A stretch of 64,000 nt of DNA from PALSA-894 sp963828625 (GTDB taxonomy: Bacteria > Pseudomonadota > Alphaproteobacteria > Rhizobiales > Xanthobacteraceae). A program made the position numbers and the translations under genes. The notes under the pieces are model-generated. The model was not told the DNA's origin, made no database searches, and saw only the letters and a list, made by a program, of their open reading frames with translations. The stretch lies in assembly GCA_963828625.1 (NCBI GenBank), contig CAWHEX010000011.1:248001-312000 (forward strand), given 5' to 3'. Below, piece by piece: positions 9,323 through 18,844 of the stretch; the stretch's first letter is position 1; each line of letters starts with the position of its first letter.

Positions 9323-11293
9323 CTACCCAATGATCCGCTTGAACACGGCCTTGCCGACGCCCGCCGCAAAGACGTGCTCGAAGGCGCGCACGTAATCCTG
9401 CGAATAGAAATGGCGTACGGCGGCGACACGCGTTGACAGCGACGCATCGAAACGGACCGCGAAGCCTCCCGGCCGGGTGCGCACGACGACGCCCGGTACG
9501 TTCTGCCCGTGCAGGCGGCAGACGATTGCCGTGCCGGCCGGGGCCGGCGTCTCGCCGCGGAATGCCGCGCCGGTGATCGAGATATCGGCGAGCCGGCGCA
9601 GGTGTGCGGCATCGCCGATCATGAGCGCGACCGCTTCACTGGTTGCGAAGCGTTCTGATTTTCGCCGGCGGGGTTGCTCGATGCACACAACGCACACGAC
9701 CGTCAGGACGATCACGTTGTACCAGCTCCAAGCCAACGCAAGCGTGCCGAAATTCACGCGATCGCCGCGCACGCCGAGGCCGAACGAGACCGCGATCGAC
9801 AAAATGGTGAGGATCAGCAGCGAGCCGTAAATCCGCAGCAGCGGCCATTCGACGAAGCCGCGGCTGCGGTCGCCGCCCTTTGCGGTCACCTTGAACTTGT
9901 GGCCCTTCGGCTTCGTGAGCCCCATGACCACGGCCTTGATGATGGCCGGCGCCGCGATGAAGTGGCATACATCCGACATGATCGGCATGACGCGGCCGCG
10001 CGTCACCCATGACATCGACATGATCGTCCAGAGAAAATACGGAAGGAAATAATTCGCGACCTCGTGCAGTTGCGCCTGCACGGCGTTTATTCCGAACAAC
10101 AGATAAAGAATGGGTATGATAAGGCCCATCATCCGGGCCGGGTACACCGCGGCCCAGTTGAGGAAGCTATCGGTGAGCGAAAGCCGGTCGATGAGCTTGA
10201 GATTGGTGCGAAACGAAAACGGTCCGCTGCGGCCGCGCACGATCTGCATGAAGCCGAGGCACCAGCGATTGCGCTGGGTGATGTACTCCTTGATGCCTTC
10301 CGGCGCGAGCCCGAGCGTGAGCGGCTCGTTGAGGTAGGCGGTGACATAACCCGCCTCCTTGAGCCGGAGCGTCAGCAGGTAGTCCTCGGTCACGGAATCG
10401 GTCGGAAATCCGTTGATGGCGACCAGCGGCTTGAACCGGATGATCGATGACGTGCCGCAACAGAAAGCCGCATCCCATGCATCGCGTGCGGGCATGACGA
10501 CATCGAAGAAGAAACGCTGATCGTCCGGCCAGGCCTGCGTCGCGAGAAGATTGGCCTGGATCGGGTCGGGATTGATGAAGTGCTGCGGCGTCTGCACGAT
10601 TCCGATCTTCGGATCGCGGAACAGGCTCATCGCACGGCGCAGAAAGCTCGGGCGTGGGACGAAGTCGGCATCGAGGATGGAGATGAAGTCCGGCGGTTGC
10701 GGCAGTTCGGCCAGGCGCAGCAAGGCGTGGTTGATGTTGCCTGCCTTGGCATGGCGATTGTCGGGGCGCGTGATGTAGCCGCAGCCGAGTTCGAGGCTCA
10801 GCTTTTCAAGCCAAGGCCGCCGGCCGTCGTCCAGCACCCAGACGCGATAGTTCGGATAGTCCATGCCGGTCGCACCGATGATGGTGCGCTCGATGATCGG
10901 CTCCTCTTCGTTGTAGGTGCAGATCAGGACGTCGATCAGCGGCTTTTCCGGGAGCCCGTCGAGCCATGGAAGCTGCGCCTCCACGTCGGGCGTTCGATCT
11001 CTCGTCCGCGTCATGAAGAAAAGCGAGATGATCGAAGCGATGACCGTGAGGCCTTCCGCCGCAAGGAAGATCGCGCCGACGGTGAAGTCCAGCGGATCGC
11101 CGATCGGCGGCAACGTCGAGGTCACGCGCCAAATAAAGTAGCGCGTCAGCAGCACGGCGCCGACCGCCATCATGATGACGCGCGACGCCGGCCACTCACG
11201 CTGGAGCGTGCCCATCATCAGCAGGCAGAAGCCGGCTACGGTCAGGCCCGGCGCGAGGCCGGAGATGACCTCCTGCAGGCTGGTGCGGATCAC
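9323..11293 (-). CDS. Processive family-2 glycosyltransferase with C-terminal PilZ domain (cellulose-synthase-like)
   Basis: 656-residue membrane glycan synthase related to BcsA. Two N-terminal helices are followed by the GT2 catalytic domain with all four processive motifs: DDG at 155-157, DAD at 208-210, TED at 302-304 and QRNRW at 340-344. More helices and the cellulose-synthase motif FKVTAKG (467-473) follow. A C-terminal PilZ domain has RxxxR at 544-548 and DxSxxG at 570-575, the c-di-GMP binding signature. It should polymerise a UDP-sugar and thread the glycan across the inner membrane under c-di-GMP control. It overlaps the HlyD-type gene by four bases (ATGA) and lacks bcsB/bcsC neighbours, so it is probably not classical cellulose synthase. 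The glycan is unknown. Confidence 0.88.
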   Translation of the reverse strand: MIRTSLQEVISGLAPGLTVAGFCLLMMGTLQREWPASRVIMMAVGAVLLTRYFIWRVTSTLPPIGDPLDFTVGAIFLAAEGLTVIASIISLFFMTRTRDRTPDVEAQLPWLDGLPEKPLIDVLICTYNEEEPIIERTIIGATGMDYPNYRVWVLDDGRRPWLEKLSLELGCGYITRPDNRHAKAGNINHALLRLAELPQPPDFISILDADFVPRPSFLRRAMSLFRDPKIGIVQTPQHFINPDPIQANLLATQAWPDDQRFFFDVVMPARDAWDAAFCCGTSSIIRFKPLVAINGFPTDSVTEDYLLTLRLKEAGYVTAYLNEPLTLGLAPEGIKEYITQRNRWCLGFMQIVRGRSGPFSFRTNLKLIDRLSLTDSFLNWAAVYPARMMGLIIPILYLLFGINAVQAQLHEVANYFLPYFLWTIMSMSWVTRGRVMPIMSDVCHFIAAPAIIKAVVMGLTKPKGHKFKVTAKGGDRSRGFVEWPLLRIYGSLLILTILSIAVSFGLGVRGDRVNFGTLALAWSWYNVIVLTVVCVVCIEQPRRRKSERFATSEAVALMIGDAAHLRRLADISITGAAFRGETPAPAGTAIVCRLHGQNVPGVVVRTRPGGFAVRFDASLSTRVAAVRHFYSQDYVRAFEHVFAAGVGKAVFKRIIG

Positions 11294-12726
11294 CGCCGCA
11301 GCCCGAACGCCAGCGACTCCGGAGAGGCGTCAGGCGCGGACTTGCCGAATACCACGCGGCCGGTTCGGCCGATCGCGCATTCGCCGTGCGTGGCGAGCTT
11401 CGGCAGTGCGACGGTGACGTGATACGAGTCCGCGGCCAGCATCTTCGGCTGGATCGCGAAATTTGCCGGGGCGGCGGACAGTCCGGTCAGATTGACGATG
11501 ATGCCGTCATAGTCGGGGCGCTCGTCGGCCGGTTTGAAGTTGGCCGCGCCGCCGATGCGCAGCTTGTTGTAGACCGTTTCGCCGACAGTCGCGGTCACGA
11601 CAGCAGTCGAGCAGTCGAGCAAGCGGATCAGGTCTTGTCCGCGCCGGACGTGTTCGCCCGGCGCAGTCATGATCTCCCAGATGCGTCCGCTGGCCGGCAG
11701 CGCCAGCTCGACGTCCGACAAGCCCTGAAATTGTACTGTCTGGTCCTTCAGCTCCACGCGGGCGCGCGCGATCTGCGCATCGAGCTTTTGCGCCTCGGCC
11801 GTAAGATCGTCGATACGCAGGCGCGCATCGTCGGCGCGCTGGGCCGAGCTCGGCCGATCGTTGTAGCTGTCGCCGAGAAAGTAGCCCTCGCGCGCGGCTG
11901 TCAGTTCGACGGTTGCCTCATCGAGGCGCCGGCGCGACGCAAGCTCGGCAGCCTCCGCAACCAGCTTGTTGCGGTTGATCCGCGCCGCCTCGGCTTCCGA
12001 CACGATGCCGCCCTGCAAGAGCGTGGAGGTCCGCTGTTCTGCAAGCCGCGCTTCTTCGGCGCGGGCGCTCGCACCGGCGAGATCGCCGCCGAGCGCGGCG
12101 ATGCGCGCATCGAGCTGGCGGATACGGCCGTTCTGAAATTGCTTCGTCTGCCCCTCGAGTGTCGCGAGACGTGCGTGCGTCTGGGTGATGCGCTCCGCCA
12201 GTACCAGCCGGTCGTCCTCAAGCCGCGCGAGGGACTGCCGCGACTCATCGAAGCGCGTGCGATTTGCGTTCGTATCGACGATCCGCAACGCAGGTGAACC
12301 TTTCACCGCGGACCACGCGGTGAAGTCGGTGGGCGCCGCGACGATCTCGCCGTCGATCGGCGCGCGGATGGTGACGATGCGCGAATTCACGACCGCATCG
12401 ACGCTGGCTGCCTGCAGCAACGTCTGGAGCGGCCACGCGCCGAACGCGAGGATCAGCGCAAGCGCCGCCGCGATCTTGATTGGACGGTTGAGCGTGAAAC
12501 CCCAGATGCCGGGCGCCTTGGGTGCATCCTGGGGCGCCGCGCCATCATCGGCCGGCGGGGCGTCGGCCTGTGGCGCTCCGAAGGCGTCACCCAAGGCCTT
12601 GTGCATTTCGCGAATGCCCGGCGGCCCTTCGTCAGGCAGAGGCTGCTGCGCCTCGGCCGGCGACGCATTCGCCGGTGCAGCTTCGCGCGCCACGCCGACG
12701 TTCGGCGCCTGATGAACGGTTGGCAT
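11290..12726 (-). CDS. HlyD-family periplasmic adaptor of the glycan synthase
   Basis: 478 residues. A Pro/Ala-rich cytosolic N-terminus of about 75 residues comes first, then one membrane helix (about 83-107), a lipoyl/barrel half (SRIVTIRAPIDGEIV), a long coiled coil (about 155-325, rich in Arg, Glu and Ala), and the second lipoyl/barrel half (LPASGRIWEIMTAPGEHVRRG). This is the HlyD/Alg44-like membrane-fusion architecture. It is the first gene of a two-gene unit with the PilZ glycosyltransferase. By analogy with Alg44/Alg8 and with BgsB/BgsA of Sinorhizobium (mixed-linkage beta-glucan), it probably carries the nascent polysaccharide through the periplasm. Unlike Alg44, the c-di-GMP domain is on the synthase. 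Confidence 0.85.
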   Translation of the reverse strand: MPTVHQAPNVGVAREAAPANASPAEAQQPLPDEGPPGIREMHKALGDAFGAPQADAPPADDGAAPQDAPKAPGIWGFTLNRPIKIAAALALILAFGAWPLQTLLQAASVDAVVNSRIVTIRAPIDGEIVAAPTDFTAWSAVKGSPALRIVDTNANRTRFDESRQSLARLEDDRLVLAERITQTHARLATLEGQTKQFQNGRIRQLDARIAALGGDLAGASARAEEARLAEQRTSTLLQGGIVSEAEAARINRNKLVAEAAELASRRRLDEATVELTAAREGYFLGDSYNDRPSSAQRADDARLRIDDLTAEAQKLDAQIARARVELKDQTVQFQGLSDVELALPASGRIWEIMTAPGEHVRRGQDLIRLLDCSTAVVTATVGETVYNKLRIGGAANFKPADERPDYDGIIVNLTGLSAAPANFAIQPKMLAADSYHVTVALPKLATHGECAIGRTGRVVFGKSAPDASPESLAFGLRR

Positions 12727-12847
12727 AAGCCTACCCCACCCGGTTCGCGTTGCCGGCGTCGATCACGAGCCAGATCCTGGGCATCGCGGTGTATTGCCTC
12801 GCGCATGGCGGTTGACCGGCCGGCCCTTCCGGGCAGCCGCGGTCGTA

Positions 12848-12908
12848 ATGCGGTATTTTGAATTTAAACTTGGAGAGGATCGGTTAACGTTAGGGAATTT
12901 AACCCGTC
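12848..12908 (-). promoter_or_regulatory. AT-rich block upstream of the HlyD/glycan-synthase operon, likely promoter region
   Basis: In an otherwise GC-rich context this stretch holds ATTTTGAATTTAAACTT and GGTTAACGTTAGGG-type sequence. It lies about 120-180 bases before the HlyD-type start codon on the minus strand. No convincing -35/-10 pair can be fixed by eye. It is listed because it is the only AT-rich patch in the 255-base gap. Confidence 0.3.
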
Positions 12909-12981
12909 TGCCGGGCTTCGCGTGACGCGCATGGTTAAGGAGCGGTAAACGGCCGGCCTGCGGAGAATGCGGCGCTCGCCG

Positions 12982-13119
12982 CTAGCGCACAGAACGCATC
13001 ACGCCACTGGCTACGTTTCCCGCGACGTTGAATGTCTGCATTCGGTAGTAGCCGTTGAATTTCAGCTGATCGAGGATCAGGGCGACGGCAAGAATCAACG
13101 CGACGATCGTCCAGCGCAT
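12982..13119 (-). CDS. Small single-span membrane protein, 45 residues, unknown function
   Basis: The ATG at 13119 is preceded by CAGGAG with about seven bases of spacing, better than the longer in-frame start at 13176. The product begins MRWTIVALILAVALILDQLK, one clear membrane helix. A polar tail (FNGYYRMQTF...) follows. Size, start signal and helix support a real small gene. It lies upstream of and co-directional with the HlyD/PilZ-glycan-synthase pair, 255 bases away, so it might belong to that system, but nothing in the sequence proves it. I do not recognise the family. Confidence 0.5.
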   Translation of the reverse strand: MRWTIVALILAVALILDQLKFNGYYRMQTFNVAGNVASGVMRSVR

Positions 13120-13284
13120 GTCCGGCTCCTGGAGCAGGCTGCCTGCCGAGCGAAACGGAGCGGTCGTTTTCTCCAACGCGACGCGATCTCGCGGCTTTTA
13201 CCTAACGGAACAAGTTGGCCGGAGTTCCCGATTTTCGAGAACTATCGAAGGCAATCGCCTTGATACGTTCCGCGCCGCGGGATG

Positions 13285-14241
13285 CTAATTCGCCTTGATA
13301 TTCAGCTCCTTGACCAGCCGCGCGTACTTGGCGAAGTCCTCGGCCACGAGGCGCGCAAATGCCTCGGCGCTGCCGCCGATCGGATCGAGCGCGGAGCTGG
13401 CAAAGCTCGCCTTGATCGCTGCTTCGTTCAGCGCCTTGCCGATCTCACTGTTCAGCCGTGTGACGATCGGCGCCGGCGTTCCGGCGGGGACGAACACGCC
13501 GAGCCATTGATCGAGCACGAGGCCCTTGATGCCGGCCTCCTGAAACGTCGGAATCTCCTGAAGGCTCTGCGAGCGCGCTTCGGTCGTCTGCGCAAGCAAC
13601 AGCAGCTTGCCGGCCTTGTAGTGCGGGATCAGCGGCGTCGAGCCGAGCGAGCCGAGCTTTACGTGGCCGGCGATCAGGTCGTTGATCGCCTGTCCGCCGC
13701 CGCGATACGGCACCTGCTCGAGCGTGATGCCGGCGATCTGCGCGAACCACATTCCCACCATGTGCTGTGAGGAGCCGACGCCGCTGCCGGTGCCGAAGCG
13801 CATGCCCGGCTCCGCCTTGGCGCGCGCGACAAGCTCGGCGATCGATTTGACGCCGAGATCGGGATGCGCCGCGAATACGATCGGCTGGCTTGAAAGCTGC
13901 ACGACCGGGATGAAGTCCTTCAGCGCGTCGTAGTTCACCTTGTAGACGTGCGGATTGCTGGCGATCGCATCCGGCGCGACGAGCAGGGTGTAGCCGTCCG
14001 GATCGCTTTTCCCCGCCGCCTCGATGCCGATCACGCCGTTCGCACCCGTGCGGTTCTCGACGTAGACCTGCTGCCCGAACGCGCGCGAGAGATATTCGGC
14101 GATGAGCCGCGCCGCGACATCGGTCGACCCGCCGGCCGCGAACGGCACGATCATGCGTACCGGTTTGCTCGGCCAGCTCTGCGCTTGCGCGGCGAGCGGT
14201 GCGGCGATCATCATCATCAGGGCGGTCACGATGCGGATCAT
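13285..14241 (-). CDS. Tripartite tricarboxylate transporter substrate-binding protein (Bug/TctC family)
   Basis: 318-residue periplasmic protein with a signal peptide ending AQA-QSWPSKP. The Bug-family start of the mature protein, KPVRMIVPFAAGGSTDVAAR, and later GANGVIGIEAAGKSDPDGYTLL are diagnostic. Start ATG 14241 is preceded by GGGAG; an upstream in-frame start at 14286 would only add a charged leader. Bug proteins bind carboxylates, often without a nearby TctA/TctB membrane pair, as here. Its neighbour is the S9 peptidase 20 bases upstream on the same strand, so co-transcription with the peptidase/ABC block is possible. Confidence 0.9.
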   Translation of the reverse strand: MIRIVTALMMMIAAPLAAQAQSWPSKPVRMIVPFAAGGSTDVAARLIAEYLSRAFGQQVYVENRTGANGVIGIEAAGKSDPDGYTLLVAPDAIASNPHVYKVNYDALKDFIPVVQLSSQPIVFAAHPDLGVKSIAELVARAKAEPGMRFGTGSGVGSSQHMVGMWFAQIAGITLEQVPYRGGGQAINDLIAGHVKLGSLGSTPLIPHYKAGKLLLLAQTTEARSQSLQEIPTFQEAGIKGLVLDQWLGVFVPAGTPAPIVTRLNSEIGKALNEAAIKASFASSALDPIGGSAEAFARLVAEDFAKYARLVKELNIKAN

Positions 14242-14261
14242 GGGCTGCTCCCTTCGTTTGC

Positions 14262-16173
14262 TCACGCGAGATGGCGCGCGAACCATTCGAGAATGATTTC
14301 GAATCGCGCGATGCGATGTTCGGGCGGGCCGTTGCGCGACACACCGTGATCGCCGCCGGGAAAGACGACAAGCTCAACCGGCGCGCGGCGCGCGCGCAAC
14401 GCGGCGAACAGCCGCTGCGCCTGCTCGAAGGGAACACGCAAGTCGCCCTCCCAGTGCAGGATCAAGGTCGGGATATTGATTTTGTCCGCGTAGGTGAGCG
14501 GCATCTGCGCGGGCCATTTTGCCGGATCGGTGCCAACCATGCTGGTCATTGTGTGCCCAATGTCGCTCGTGGCGTAGAGGCTCTCCCACGCATAGACGCC
14601 GCGCTCACAGATCGCCGCGCGAAAGCGCGCCCCGTGGTGCGCGGCGAGCCATGCGGCCATCAGTCCGCCATAGGAGCCGCCGAGAACACCGGCGCGCGAG
14701 GCGTCGATCTCCGGGCGCGATGCAACAGCATCGAACAACGCGATCAGATCGTCGGCGTCGACCGTACCGATCCGCTCGCGGATCGAGCGCGCGTGGGCTT
14801 CGCCGTAGCCAGCCGAGCCACGCGGATTCGCCAGAACAACCGCGTAGCGCGACGCATAGACCTGCGCCTCGTCGAAGAGGTGATACTGGAATTGCCAGTC
14901 GGGCCCGCCGTGGATCAGCAGCAACACAGGATGCGGGCCGGGGCCGGGTGGCGTCATCAGCCAGCCGTGAACCGGATAGCCGTCGGGCGCGGTGGCGGTG
15001 ATTTCGGTCATCGGACGCAGGCCGACACTTTCAATCTGTGACCCGAAGTCGGTCAGCGTCGTCTCCGTCCCGTCACGCACCACGATCACGTCGCCGGCGC
15101 TCGCTGCGTTCGTGACGCACGCCGCGACGATGTTGCCGGCGCGATCATAGTCGGTCACGCACCGCTTGCCGCCGATCAGCGTTTTCGCTGCGCCATCCGA
15201 TCCGACAGCGACGAGGTGGACGGCGCCGCGGGCGAGCGTTGCGCCGAGCACGTCATGTGTCGATACAGCCAGCGGGCGCGTGCGGCCGTCATCGAAGTCG
15301 ATGGTTTCAGGATCGGTGATGCGCACGGGCGCGCCGCCCGAGAAGGGCACGCGCCACAGCGAGACATTTCGCCCGCGCGCATCGTTCAGTTTGGAACCGA
15401 GGTCGCCGATACCGACAAAATAGACGGCCGCGCCGTCGGGTGAGCTGGTCGGCAGGTTGACGGTGGTGCTGGTGCGCGTGAGCTGACGCGTCTGGCCGTC
15501 GAGCTCAATCGCGACGATGTCCTGCGCCTCGTCGAGATCGCGCGTGTCGTGCCGCGCCGTCGCGGCGAGGAGATGCGCGCCGCCCGGATGCCACGACACG
15601 TCCCAATGATCGCAATCGCCATCCGTCAGCTGGGTGGTGGTGCCCGACACGGCATCGGTGACGAAGACGTGCGACGGCGTGTTGACCGTGTAGCCGCTGC
15701 CGTCGGTGCGGTAGCGCAGCCGCGTTGTGCGCTGGACACACCACGGTGGCGCGCGCACGCTCGTTCGGCACCCGCGCCGTATAGGCGATGCGCGTGCCGT
15801 CCGGCGACCAGACCGGCGCGGAGGCCGCGCGCGCATGCCGCGCGGTCACGGGGCTGCCGACGCCGAGCGGGTGGGTGGTCAGTTGCCGCGCCGCGCCGCC
15901 TTGCGCCGGCATCACGTAAAGCTGCCGCTGGCCGCCCGCGTCGAGCCGCAGGAACGCGATCGACGCGCCGTCGGGGGACCAGCGCGGCGCGCTGTCGTTG
16001 GCGCCGTCGGTCAGGCGGGAGGGCTTCGCCGAACCGTCGGTCGGCGCGACGAATATTTCCGAGCGATAGACCGAGCCTTCGATGAAGCTGACCGCGAAAG
16101 CGACGCGTGCGCCGTCCGGCGACAGGGAGACCGAGCCGGGCGTCCTGATCTTGCGGATGTCGCCCGGCTGCAT
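14262..16173 (-). CDS. S9-family (prolyl-oligopeptidase/acylaminoacyl-peptidase-like) serine peptidase, one frame break
   Basis: The N-terminal half is a beta-propeller with repeated SPDG-type blades (SLSPDGARVAF, WSPDGASIAFL, WSPDGTRIAY). The C-terminal alpha/beta-hydrolase domain carries the nucleophile GGSYGG, the acid in EGDLRVPFEQ and the His in GGDHGVSR. The halves are in different frames: an extra base lies near 15750 in an alternating GC run, with homology resuming at RYRTDGSGY. Start ATG 16173 has GAGG five bases upstream; GTG 16194 is an alternative. It overlaps or abuts the ABC permease stop at 16181, so it is the last cistron of the SBP-ATPase-permease operon. This suggests that the imported solute is a peptide-like or amide compound hydrolysed inside the cell (inference). 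Confidence 0.8.
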
Positions 16174-16180
16174 CCTGACC

Positions 16181-16981
16181 TCAGACAGGCTCACCCTGTT
16201 CGGCGGCGTGCCAGTGCGTCAGCTTCGCACTGAAGTGCCGCATGACCTGCACCGTCATGGTCGAAACGATCACCAGCAGCAGCAGCAGCGCCAGAAATTT
16301 GTCGATCTCGAACGAGTTGGCGTAGACCGTGAGCCGCACGCCCACGCCGTACGTGCCACCGACGATCTCGCCCGCGACCGCGCCGAGGAAGCTGTAGGTC
16401 AGCGAGAGCTCGAGCCCGGCCATGATGGTCGGCACAGCGGCCGGCACGACGAAATAGAGGATGTGCTGGCGACTCGAGGCGCCGAGGCTCCGCGCCAGAT
16501 ACTCGTGATCGCGATTGGGCTGCGTCAGTCCGGCGAGCGTCGTCGTCAGCATCACGAAGAACACGAGGCTCACGACCAGCGCGACCTTGGCGGAGATGCC
16601 GAGCCCGAACCACAGGACGAACAGCGGCGCCAGCGCGATGCGCGGCAGGCTGTTCGCCGCCACAACGAGCGGGGCGACCGCGCGCCGCGCCGCGCGCGAG
16701 CGGAACAGGAGGACGGCGGCAAACATTCCGCTGACCGCGCCGATCGCGAAGCCCAGCAGCGTTTCGACGACGGTGTAGCCGAGGTCGGTCCCGAGCATCC
16801 GGTATTCCAGGAACTGAAAGACGAACGCGCGCAGTGTTCCTTCAGGTGTGCCGATGAAGATCGGATTGAACGTGCCGGTCGCTCCGGCAAGCTTCCACAC
16901 GATCACGAAAACGCCGACCATCAGCGCGCGGATTGCCCAGACCCGGACGACCTCGGACCGGCTTTCGCTGCGCGCGATCAC
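16181..16981 (-). CDS. ABC transporter permease (SsuC/TauC/NitT-type)
   Basis: 266 residues, six predicted helices, with the inner-membrane-component signature around SLGASSRQHILYFVVPAAVPTIMAGLELSL (given here in two parts: the EAA-like loop SLGASSRQHI and VVPAAVPTIMAGL). It forms the channel of a nitrate/sulfonate/taurine-type importer with the ATPase (four-base ATGA overlap at 16978-16981) and the binding protein. The family covers sulfonates, nitrate, thiamine precursors and aromatic acids, so the substrate remains open. Confidence 0.88.
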   Translation of the reverse strand: MIARSESRSEVVRVWAIRALMVGVFVIVWKLAGATGTFNPIFIGTPEGTLRAFVFQFLEYRMLGTDLGYTVVETLLGFAIGAVSGMFAAVLLFRSRAARRAVAPLVVAANSLPRIALAPLFVLWFGLGISAKVALVVSLVFFVMLTTTLAGLTQPNRDHEYLARSLGASSRQHILYFVVPAAVPTIMAGLELSLTYSFLGAVAGEIVGGTYGVGVRLTVYANSFEIDKFLALLLLLVIVSTMTVQVMRHFSAKLTHWHAAEQGEPV

Positions 16982-17766
16982 AGCTCGAACTCCCGCTCGA
17001 TGTCCTGCCAGATGCGCTCGAACAGCCGTCCGAACTCCGGATCGGCCCGCAGCTCGGTGGTCTTGCGCTCCCGGTTGCCGAGGTTGACGTCGTAGATTGC
17101 GGTCACGGTTGCGGGCCGCGGACTGAACACGACGACGCGATCCGCGAGGATGATCGCCTCGCCGATGTCGTGCGTCACCATGACCATCGTGCCGGAAAAC
17201 TGCCGCAGCAGCGCGAGCAGCAATTCCTGCATGCGGATGCGCGTTTGCGCGTCGAGCGCCGCGAAGGGTTCGTCAAGGATCAGGAGGCGCGGCTCGGTGA
17301 CGAACGTGCGCGCAAGCGCGACGCGCTGGCGCATGCCCTGCGAGAGCTGTGCCGGATGCCGCGCGGTCGCATCCGTAAGCCCGACGCGTCCGAGCGCCTC
17401 CAGGGCGCGGCGGCGGCGTTCCTCGGCCGCGACGCCGCGGATTTGCAAAGCCAGCTCGACGTTACCGAGCGCGTCGCGCCACGGCAGCAGCGCGTCGCGC
17501 GCCAACGCATAGGCAGTGTCGCGCCGCCCGGCCTTCGGCGGCGCTCCGGCGACGCGCAAGTCACCCGAGGTGTAGCCTTGCAGCCCCGCCACCATGTTGA
17601 GGAACGTGGTCTTGCCGCAGCCGCTGGGGCCGACGATGACGACGAACTCGCCGTCGCGGATCGTCAGGTCGATGCCGGCAAGGACATCGGGTCCTGCCGG
17701 CACCGTGAACCGGACGTCCTTCGCGACGACCGCCGCGGCCGTCGGGTCAGCCTGCGCGACGGCCAC
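16978..17766 (-). CDS. ABC transporter ATP-binding protein (SsuB/TauB-type)
   Basis: 262 residues with Walker A GPSGCGKTT at 46-54, the signature LSQGMRQR, Walker B LLILDEPFAALD and the switch His in VTHDIGEA. This is the energising subunit of the importer encoded on either side. It uses a GTG start at 17766, nine bases after the binding-protein stop. The signature motif reads LSQGM, not LSGGQ, which is common in this subfamily. Confidence 0.9.
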   Translation of the reverse strand: MAVAQADPTAAAVVAKDVRFTVPAGPDVLAGIDLTIRDGEFVVIVGPSGCGKTTFLNMVAGLQGYTSGDLRVAGAPPKAGRRDTAYALARDALLPWRDALGNVELALQIRGVAAEERRRRALEALGRVGLTDATARHPAQLSQGMRQRVALARTFVTEPRLLILDEPFAALDAQTRIRMQELLLALLRQFSGTMVMVTHDIGEAIILADRVVVFSPRPATVTAIYDVNLGNRERKTTELRADPEFGRLFERIWQDIEREFEL

Positions 17767-17775
17767 GGTCGTGCC

Positions 17776-18807
17776 TCAGCGTGCCAGTTCCTTCACGGCT
17801 TGCTGTGTTTCCGGCGTGCCTTCGGCGAACACCTCGTCGACCGGCATCGCGCGCGGCATCACGCCGTTCTTGAAGTCGATCGCGACCCATTTCTCGAGGT
17901 CGGCACGTGGAAAGTCTGCCGCCAGAATGGTGAGCGCGCCCTGGATGTAGCCTTCGCGGACCTTCGCATCCATGTTGGCCGCCACATGGCTGCCGATGAA
18001 CTGCTTCGCGAACTCGGCATTGGCGGGGTCGTGGATGAAGACGTCGGCCTTGGCGATGGCCTTGCGGATGCGCCGCACGGCCTCGCCATTCTTGTTGATC
18101 CAGTCGCTCATCGCCCACATGCCGATCTGCGAGATGCCGCAGATCTGTAGCTGGCCTGGGCAGTTCTTGGTCGACCGAAGATCGATGATGACGCGCGCGC
18201 CGAGCATCTGCGAGGTCTCGATCTGGGGCCCGGTCAGGATCGCGGCATCGATATGGCCGGCCGACAGCGCCTGCGGCGCGCTGAAGCTGACCGCGATGAA
18301 TTGAACGTCGGTGGCGTCGAGGCCCGCGGAATTGAGCATCGTGATCGCGAGGTAATGCGTCGCCGATGCCAGCGCCGTGACGCCGATCTTCTTGCCCTTC
18401 AGCGCCTTGACCGAGTCCGGGAAGTTCGCCGGAACCTCGAGGCCGGGGCGCGTGGCGAATACGCCGGCCTGGCGCGTCTGCCCGGCGATCAGCTTCAATC
18501 CCTGTCCTCGGCCGGCCAGCGCCATGAAGACTTCGGGCGCGTTGGTCGCGACATCGACGGTACCGGAAGCCAGCGCCGTGATCGCCGCCGGTCCGTGCGC
18601 AACGGTCTCGGTTTTGACGTCGAGGCCGACCTCTTTGAAGAAGCCTTTCTCGATCGCCAGCTCGACAAGCGTCGTCACGCCTGTCTTCGGCTGGACCGAG
18701 AGGCGCACCGGGATCGGCGCGCCCTGCGCGTACGCCTCGACGGCGGCGGTGATGCTCGCCACGCAAACGATGACGGCGAGCGCTGCTCTGATGAAGAAAC
18801 GTGCCAT
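17776..18807 (-). CDS. ABC transporter substrate-binding protein (NitT/TauT family)
   Basis: 343 residues with a signal peptide ending around AYAQGAP. The binding fold follows: LSVQPKTGVTTLVELAIEKGFFKEVGLDV and GTVDVATNAPE (each shorter than a full domain). Start ATG 18807 has GGGGGAAG five bases upstream; longer in-frame starts to 18900 lack a ribosome-binding site. It is first in the operon SBP-ATPase-permease-S9 peptidase. The GntR regulator gene ends only 37 bases upstream on the same strand, so it may be co-transcribed with and regulate this importer. Confidence 0.88.
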   Translation of the reverse strand: MARFFIRAALAVIVCVASITAAVEAYAQGAPIPVRLSVQPKTGVTTLVELAIEKGFFKEVGLDVKTETVAHGPAAITALASGTVDVATNAPEVFMALAGRGQGLKLIAGQTRQAGVFATRPGLEVPANFPDSVKALKGKKIGVTALASATHYLAITMLNSAGLDATDVQFIAVSFSAPQALSAGHIDAAILTGPQIETSQMLGARVIIDLRSTKNCPGQLQICGISQIGMWAMSDWINKNGEAVRRIRKAIAKADVFIHDPANAEFAKQFIGSHVAANMDAKVREGYIQGALTILAADFPRADLEKWVAIDFKNGVMPRAMPVDEVFAEGTPETQQAVKELAR

Positions 18808-18844
18808 GTGTACTTCCCCCATACTCATCGAAGTGACTTGACGA

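Noticed and set aside
9323..12726. Classical cellulose synthase operon.
   Set aside because: No bcsB, bcsC or bcsZ is present, and the partner is a HlyD-type protein.
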